18,117 nucleotides of DNA. Source: Clostridiales bacterium (GTDB lineage Bacteria; Bacillota; Clostridia; Lachnospirales; WRAX01). The stretch spans positions 1-18,117 of the forward strand of contig JAISVU010000015.1 of NCBI GenBank assembly GCA_031271375.1, in the 5' to 3' direction. The translations under genes and the position numbers were made by a program. This document shows, piece by piece, positions 13,678-18,117 of the stretch (position 1 is the stretch's first letter; each line of letters begins with the position of its first letter). The notes beneath the pieces are model-generated. The model ran no database searches. It was not told the origin of the DNA and saw nothing but the letters and a program-made list of their open reading frames with translations.

Positions 13678-14508
13678 TTACCTCTTGAGGTTATTCGCCG
13701 TCTGGAGCATCTCGTCGGAGGTGGTTATAACCTTTGAGTTCAGGTCGTATGCCCGCTGGGCGACGATTAAGCGCACCATTTCCTCCGCAACTTGGACGTT
13801 GGCCATTTCGCGCACGCCTTGATGTACCTCGCTGGGAGTGATGACAGTGCCTTCGGATTCCGGCATGGGCTCGCCCGACGTCACAGTGGGCCTAAAGAGG
13901 TTCGCCCCGATGGCTTCCAGGCCCTGCACATTGGAGAACTGCACGATATCCAGCTGATGCCCCAGTTCTTCCATTCCGACTACCGGGTCGGCTGATTTAA
14001 TTCTGAACCGGCCCAGATCGTCAACACTGATATCGTTAAGCGTTACGTCTTCCGGTATAATTATATGCTCCCCGTCAATGTCCAGAATCGAGTATCCGTC
14101 CGATGTGACCAGCGTGGAATATCCGTCTTCGGAGGTAGCCAGTTTAAAGCAGCCGTCCCGCGTGTAGGCGATGTCGTCAACATTGCGCTCGACGGTAAAG
14201 AAGCCTGGACCTTCAATCGCGAAATCCAGCGGATGGTTCGTAACCTCGATGTTGCCCATGTCGAACATCCTCGCCGTCGCGATAGGCCTTACGCCCAAGC
14301 CTACTTGAAGGTTGACGGGGCGTGTGCCCAGCTCGTTGACGGGATCCAGGTTTGCCTGCTGAAGGGTTTGGTACAGAAGCGTTTTAAACTCAAGACGCTC
14401 CTTTTTATACCCGGTGGTGTTGACGTTCGCCAGGTTATTTGAAATAGTGTCCACGTTCATCTGCTGGGCTATCATGCCCGAAGCGCCGGTCCATAATGAG
14501 CGCATCAT
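13678..14508 (-). CDS. flgG: Flagellar distal rod protein FlgG (FlhP-like)
   Basis: Rod protein of the flagellar axial structure, 276 aa. It has the conserved N-terminal segment SGMIAQQMNVDTISNNLANV followed by NTTGYKKERLEF. The C-terminal segment is EMVRLIVAQRAYDLNSKVI followed by TTSDEMLQTANNLKR. Both are characteristic of the rod/hook family, and the length is close to the usual FlgG (about 260-265). In Bacillus the equivalent position after mbl and flhO is flhP. RBS AGGAGG is 8 nt before ATG 14508, so the first of two adjacent ATGs is preferred. The spacing to the upstream flgF-like gene is about 20 bp. Confidence 0.92.
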   Translation of the reverse strand: MMRSLWTGASGMIAQQMNVDTISNNLANVNTTGYKKERLEFKTLLYQTLQQANLDPVNELGTRPVNLQVGLGVRPIATARMFDMGNIEVTNHPLDFAIEGPGFFTVERNVDDIAYTRDGCFKLATSEDGYSTLVTSDGYSILDIDGEHIIIPEDVTLNDISVDDLGRFRIKSADPVVGMEELGHQLDIVQFSNVQGLEAIGANLFRPTVTSGEPMPESEGTVITPSEVHQGVREMANVQVAEEMVRLIVAQRAYDLNSKVITTSDEMLQTANNLKR

Positions 14509-14527
14509 AGTGTCGTCCTCCTAATAA

Positions 14528-15313
14528 TTATGCTCTGCGTGCCACGTCGTTCACGGCGCGGTTAAGAATCGCGTCATGCGCCGTCACAAAACGCTGGTTA
14601 GCGTCGTATAGCCGGGAAACGTTGATCAGATCAACCATTTCCTTGACAGCGTTTACATTGGAATCCTCAAGATAACCCTGCTCTATCCTTCCGGTAAAAG
14701 CAGCCATTTGGGTTTGGGGCGTAATCTCGTAACAGTTGTTACCCACCTTGCGGAGGGTCGTATAGTCCGTAAAGTCCGCCATAAGCAGCGTGTCCGTGAG
14801 CACGCCGTTCTGCGAAATATTCCCGTTGCCGTCAATCGTAGGCAGCCCCTGCTCCAGCGGGATAGTTACCGGCTCTCCGCCCTGCCCGAGGACATATCCG
14901 CCGTCTTTGGTCATCAGCTGGTTCAGGTTGTTTAACGTAAAAGCTCCGTCCCTTGTATAGCGCTGCACAACCTCTCCAGTTGGAAGCGTATAGCTTACCG
15001 TAAAAAATCCCGGCCCGGTTATCGCAGCAGCCAGCGGATCTGTTTCGGCGTGGAGCGAGCCCGGCGAAAAGTCCGTAAATACCTCGTCGGTCATAACACC
15101 GCTGCTGAAAGGCCCTACCGGGGCGGTTCTGCTGGGCAGGAACATCCTCGGGTCGTGTACCCGTACCATCAGCTCTTCCGTGAATGAGCGCGACGCGACC
15201 GAATCCTTCTTGAACCCAGCCGTGTCAACGTTGGCTATGTTGTTGGATAAAACATCCATCCGGTTCATTTGCTGCCGCATTCCCACCATCGATGTATATA
15301 ATCCTCTGGTCAT
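14528..15313 (-). CDS. Flagellar rod protein FlgF-like (FlhO-like)
   Basis: A 261-aa hook/basal-body family protein. The N-terminus has MRQQMNRMDVLSNNIANVDT followed by AGFKKDS. The centre has ITGPGFFTVSY and YTRDGAFTLNN. The C-terminus has EMVDLINVSRLYDANQRFV. Directly upstream of flgG, it corresponds to flhO in the Bacillus mbl-flhO-flhP cluster; as a proximal rod component it would be exported by the flagellar type III apparatus. RBS AAAGGGG lies 7 nt before ATG 15313, and 21 bp separate it from the mreB/mbl stop. Confidence 0.88.
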   Translation of the reverse strand: MTRGLYTSMVGMRQQMNRMDVLSNNIANVDTAGFKKDSVASRSFTEELMVRVHDPRMFLPSRTAPVGPFSSGVMTDEVFTDFSPGSLHAETDPLAAAITGPGFFTVSYTLPTGEVVQRYTRDGAFTLNNLNQLMTKDGGYVLGQGGEPVTIPLEQGLPTIDGNGNISQNGVLTDTLLMADFTDYTTLRKVGNNCYEITPQTQMAAFTGRIEQGYLEDSNVNAVKEMVDLINVSRLYDANQRFVTAHDAILNRAVNDVARRA

Positions 15314-15334
15314 ACAAATGCCCCTTTCCAGGCT

Positions 15335-16321
15335 CTAGGTTCCAGTCAGCTGTTCGACGTATTTTCCCGTCCCGAAAGCCACACAGCCCACGGGATCGTC
15401 CGCGATAAAAGCGTTCACACGCATCCGGTCCGCGATCATCGTGTCCAGGCCGTGAAGGAGGCTGCTGCCCCCGGTCATAACGATGCCCCGGTCGGATATA
15501 TCCGCCATAAGCTCCGGAGGCGTTTCTTCAAGGACGCCGTGGACGGCTCTCATAATTTCCTCCAGCGGTTCCGATATCGCATCATATATATCGTCTGATG
15601 TCACCGAAACATTAGCGGGAAGTCCCGTGGCGAGACTTCTTCCGCGAACCTCCATTGTGTCGAAGGTGGAAGAGGGGCTCGCGGTGCCCACGGTTATCTT
15701 AATATTCTCCGCCGTGCGCTCCCCGATCAGCAGATTCCACCGCTTGCGGATATAGCGCGCTATGGCCTCGTCCAGGTTATCGCCCGCTACCTTAACACTA
15801 GCCGAGACGACGCATCCCCCGAGGGATATGACGGCAATATCCGTAGTGCCGCCGCCTATATCCAATACCATGCTGCCCCTTGCCTGGCTTATGTCGATCC
15901 CCGCGCCGATAGCCGCCGCGATGGGTTCTTCGATTAAATGAACGGTTCTTGCCCCCGCTTGCTTCGCCGCGTCTTCCACGGCCCGCCGTTCCACTTCCGT
16001 CACCCCGGAGGGGACGCATATAGCCACCCTGGGCTTGATCTGGAATATGCTCTTTCCCATGACCTTCTTTATAAAGTAACTGAGCATACGCTCCGTAATA
16101 TCGTAGTCTGAAATCGCGCCTTCCTTGAGCGGCCTTAGGGCTATTATGCCTCCGTGCGTCCTGCCCAGCATCTGGCGCGCCGCAGTGCCTACTTCCATGA
16201 CCGCCTTTGTCCTAGTATCTATCGCCACAACGGAGGGCTCTTGCAGTACAATGCCGCGGCCGCGTAAATAAACCAGGACACTGGCCGTGCCTAAGTCAAT
16301 GCCCATGTCATGCCCGAACAT
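15335..16321 (-). CDS. mbl: MreB/Mbl-type actin-like cell-shape protein
   Basis: Membrane-bound actin-like filament protein that guides cell-wall synthesis, 328 aa. Actin-fold motifs are complete: phosphate 1 GIDLGTASVLVYL, connect 1 HLIEEPIAAAIGAG, phosphate 2 VLDIGGGTTDIAVISLGG, adenosine motif IVMTGGSSLLHGL. ATG 16321 is chosen over the longer open frame because AGGGAG lies 6 nt upstream and MFGHDMGIDLG matches the family start. Several MreB paralogues exist in Firmicutes. The mbl name is preferred because flgF/flgG genes follow, as in Bacillus, but sequence alone does not exclude mreB or mreBH. A promoter with consensus -10 lies about 86 bp upstream. Confidence 0.87.
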   Translation of the reverse strand: MFGHDMGIDLGTASVLVYLRGRGIVLQEPSVVAIDTRTKAVMEVGTAARQMLGRTHGGIIALRPLKEGAISDYDITERMLSYFIKKVMGKSIFQIKPRVAICVPSGVTEVERRAVEDAAKQAGARTVHLIEEPIAAAIGAGIDISQARGSMVLDIGGGTTDIAVISLGGCVVSASVKVAGDNLDEAIARYIRKRWNLLIGERTAENIKITVGTASPSSTFDTMEVRGRSLATGLPANVSVTSDDIYDAISEPLEEIMRAVHGVLEETPPELMADISDRGIVMTGGSSLLHGLDTMIADRMRVNAFIADDPVGCVAFGTGKYVEQLTGT

Positions 16322-16406
16322 ACAGCGCTCCCTACTGGATACTAGATAAAAGAAGGACCTAGAACCTAGAAAAGGCTTAAAAGAATCAATCCTTCTGCAA
16401 TGAACT

Positions 16407-16435
16407 ATTATAAACCACTTTACTAAAAAAAACAA
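16407..16435 (-). promoter_or_regulatory. Promoter of the mbl-flagellar rod operon
   Basis: On the minus strand, TATAAT (16407-16412) is preceded at 17 bp by TTGTTT (16430-16435). The -10 is perfect; the -35 keeps only TTG. Transcription should start near 16400, giving a leader of about 79 nt in which AGAAGGA (16351-16357) can pair with TCCTTCT (16390-16396). Whether that pairing has a role is unknown. Confidence 0.65.
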
Positions 16436-16461
16436 TATTATTTATTTCTGGCTTTTTCTGC

Positions 16462-16490
16462 TGGTTTTTTCTGCGTAAATCTTGTATAAT
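16462..16490 (+). promoter_or_regulatory. Promoter of dnaX
   Basis: TATAAT at 16485-16490 is a perfect -10. The -35 region 17 bp upstream (TGGTTT, 16462-16467) is poor. Start of transcription near 16497 would leave a leader of about 29 nt to the GTG start. It diverges from the mbl promoter, with about 50 bp between the two -10 to -35 blocks. Confidence 0.55.
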
Positions 16491-16525
16491 GATAAGCGGG
16501 AAGCGTATCGGAAAGGATGGTATCT

Positions 16526-17935
16526 GTGGCATACTCGGCGTTATACAGGCGGTTAAGGCCAAGGTCCTTTGCGGATGTGGTGGGCCAGGGGCATATAGTA
16601 AGGACGCTAAAAAACCAAATAACCACGGGCAGGATCTCCCATGCCTATCTCTTCTGCGGGACACGGGGCACGGGTAAGACCACAACAGCCCTCATTTTCG
16701 CAAAGGCGGTCAACTGCCTCAGCCCTAAGGACGGCGACCCCTGCGGGGAATGCGCCGCCTGCCATGCTGTGGAACGCGGGGGAGGCTTTAATGTCATAGA
16801 AATCGACGCGGCGTCAAATAACGGCGTCGAGAACATCCGCGACATCCGCGAGGAGGTTAAGTATCCCCCGGCGGAAGGCAAAACCAAGACATATATAATA
16901 GACGAGGTACACATGCTCTCGGCCAGCGCTTTCAACGCGCTGCTCAAGACGCTGGAGGAGCCCCCGCCCGGCGTTATCTTCATTCTTGCCACTACCGACC
17001 CCCAGAAGATACCCGGCACGGTTCATTCGCGCTGTCAGCGCTTTGATTTCAAGCGCGTGTCCGTTGCGGATATGACCGAGGCCGTGGCGCGTTATCTGAC
17101 CTCCGAGGGCATAGACTTCGAAATGGACGCTGTGCGCCACGCCGCCAGGATTGCGGACGGCTCGATGAGGGATGTTCTGTCTATACTCGACCAATGCGCG
17201 TCCTTTTATATGGGCGAGCGAATAACGCTGGACAAGGTGATGGATATTACCGGTTCCGTGGATGCCGCGGTGCTCTCCCGGCTGGCGCTTGCGTTGTCAA
17301 AAGGAGCGGCGGCCGAATACCTGCTCATCATTGAGGATATATTACAGGGGGGCAGAGACGCGCACCAAGTGGTGTCCGAGCTTATTGCGCATCTGCGGAA
17401 TCTGCTGATAATCAGCACCGCGGGCGGCAGCGCGGGGAAGCTATTGGACGCTTCCGACGAAGGGCTGGCGGAGCTGCGAAAAACGGCTTCCGAGCTTACG
17501 CCGTCTTTATTGACCCGCTATATTACCGTCTTATCCGAGCTTACCGCGAAGATGCGTTACGCAGGCAATCCGCGCATACTCCTGGAGGCGGCCTGCATTG
17601 GGCTGGCGGAGCCTGTTATTTTAGCCACAAAGGACACAAAGGATACAAAGAAAACAATCAAACCCGAAAATATTTCTGATAAAGCAGCCGAAGAGCCTGT
17701 TGATAAAATAATAAATGGATGGGGCGCTTTTCTGTCCTCTTTCGGGGCTGTTGAGCGGAACATGCTTGCGGAGGCGAAGCCGGAACGCGGTCCTTCCGGG
17801 ATTCTGCGCATAGTCTGCGGGAATGCGGCAATATATGATTTTTTGAAGAGAAAGCGGGAGGAAATTTCAGCAAAACTTGCAGAGCGGTTCGGCGAACCCG
17901 TCAGGGTTGAAATCGTGCCGGCAAGCGGGGATTAA
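16526..17935 (+). CDS. dnaX: DNA polymerase III tau/gamma subunit (clamp loader)
   Basis: ATPase of the clamp-loader complex at the replication fork, 469 aa. Walker A GTRGTGKT (45-52), zinc cysteines 64, 73, 76 and 79 (CLSPKDGDPCGECAAC), Walker B IIDEVH (124-129) and the arginine-finger box VHSRCQRF (167-173) are all present. GTG 16526 is chosen: AAGGA lies about 8 nt upstream and MAYSALYRRLRPRSF aligns with the family start, whereas ATG 16517 sits right on the RBS. The C-terminal linker contains a KDTKDTK stretch from 9-nt repeats at 17626-17652. No A-AAA-AAG-type slippery site for a gamma frameshift was seen in the linker. It is followed by the YbaB gene, the usual dnaX neighbour. Confidence 0.95.
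   Translation: MAYSALYRRLRPRSFADVVGQGHIVRTLKNQITTGRISHAYLFCGTRGTGKTTTALIFAKAVNCLSPKDGDPCGECAACHAVERGGGFNVIEIDAASNNGVENIRDIREEVKYPPAEGKTKTYIIDEVHMLSASAFNALLKTLEEPPPGVIFILATTDPQKIPGTVHSRCQRFDFKRVSVADMTEAVARYLTSEGIDFEMDAVRHAARIADGSMRDVLSILDQCASFYMGERITLDKVMDITGSVDAAVLSRLALALSKGAAAEYLLIIEDILQGGRDAHQVVSELIAHLRNLLIISTAGGSAGKLLDASDEGLAELRKTASELTPSLLTRYITVLSELTAKMRYAGNPRILLEAACIGLAEPVILATKDTKDTKKTIKPENISDKAAEEPVDKIINGWGAFLSSFGAVERNMLAEAKPERGPSGILRIVCGNAAIYDFLKRKREEISAKLAERFGEPVRVEIVPASGD
17626..17652 (+). repeat. 9-nt tandem repeat within dnaX
   Basis: CACAAAGGA, CACAAAGGA and TACAAAGAA lie in tandem and encode TKDTKDTKK in the linker before the C-terminal domain. The repeat is in frame and does not disturb the gene. 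CACAAAGGA-type tandem words are familiar to me as short intergenic repeats in diverse genomes. Confidence 0.7.
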
Positions 17936-17968
17936 ACAGTTATGTAAACATACACAGGAGGGAATCAT

Positions 17969-18117
17969 ATGAACAAGCGGGGTTTCGGCGGCATGGGTAT
18001 GCCGGGGAACATGCAGCAAATGATGAAGCAGGCCCAGAAGATGCAGCAGCAGATAGCCGACAAGCAGGAGGAGCTGGAAGCAAGGACGCTGGAAGTCACC
18101 AGCGGCGGCGGGGCGGT
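17969..18117 (+). CDS. YbaB/EbfC-family nucleoid-associated protein (partial, 5' end)
   Basis: Only the first 49 codons are in the window. The start MNKRGFGGMGMPGNMQQMMK, followed by QAQKMQQQIADKQEELEART, has the Met/Gln-rich helix typical of this small DNA-binding dimer, which usually totals about 100-115 aa. RBS AGGAGG is 7 nt before ATG 17969. The gene follows dnaX by 33 bp, the conserved dnaX-ybaB-recR order; recR is expected just outside the window. Confidence 0.9.
   Translation, partial: MNKRGFGGMGMPGNMQQMMKQAQKMQQQIADKQEELEARTLEVTSGGGA

Noticed and set aside
16322..16435. Upstream extension of the mbl frame by 38 codons.
   Set aside because: The promoter and a strong RBS lie inside it, and the family protein begins at MFGHDMGIDLG.
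17640..17665. Possible ribosomal slippage site in dnaX for making a short gamma form.
   Set aside because: The A-rich stretch lacks an A-AAA-AAG-type heptamer and no strong downstream hairpin is evident.
1..18117. CRISPR arrays, insertion sequences or rRNA genes.
   Set aside because: No regularly spaced direct repeats of suitable length, no transposase motifs and no rRNA segments were seen.

Overview
The window looks like a flagellated member of the Firmicutes, most likely an uncultured clostridium. The evidence is a leftward cluster of an MreB/Mbl-type gene followed by two flagellar rod genes (the mbl-flhO-flhP order known from Bacillus), a divergent dnaX followed by a YbaB-family gene, and sigma-A-type promoters. 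Genus and species cannot be read from this sequence.

Layout. (1) Positions 1-8484 are the right part of an integrated phage-like element, all on the + strand: a DUF3987-type primase/helicase; a strikingly symmetric iterated inverted repeat that may be a replication origin; then a DNA-packaging and capsid module of portal, a 53-aa protein, head-tail connector, prohead protease, HK97-fold major capsid protein, a basic 48-aa protein, HNH endonuclease, small terminase and large terminase. The element stops right after the large terminase. There are no tail, lysis or lysogeny genes to its right, and the terminase genes are last rather than first. This is the gene content expected of a capsid-forming phage satellite (cf-PICI type), which would borrow tails from a helper phage. 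The portal gene carries a +1 frameshift near its 3' end, so this copy may be decaying. (2) Positions 8485-8850 are AT-rich non-coding DNA with small palindromes, probably containing the right element/host junction. (3) Positions 8858-9292 are a leftward tRNA-Glu / tRNA-Cys operon with a perfect-consensus promoter and a terminator. The 3' end of tRNA-Cys faces the element, so it is one candidate attachment site. (4) Positions 9296-13230, also leftward, hold a SAM methyltransferase, an intact small antitoxin-like gene, a PIN-domain toxin gene reduced to its first and last codons, and a RecD2-type helicase. (5) Positions 13217-16321 are the leftward operon mreB/mbl, flgF-like, flgG, rod-binding protein, whose last gene overlaps the start of recD2. 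(6) From 16526 rightward come dnaX (DNA polymerase III tau/gamma) and the start of a YbaB/EbfC-family gene, cut by the window edge. Two promoters diverge between mreB/mbl and dnaX.

How it works together. The element genes make a capsid that could package the element's own DNA: the primase replicates it, HNH plus terminases cut and pump DNA, and the protease matures the shell. The host genes cover cell shape, the flagellar rod, replication and repair. The least ordinary items are the tail-less capsid module, the mirror-symmetric 9-bp-phased repeat beside the primase gene, the internally deleted toxin gene beside an intact partner, and recD2 embedded at the end of a shape/flagellum operon.
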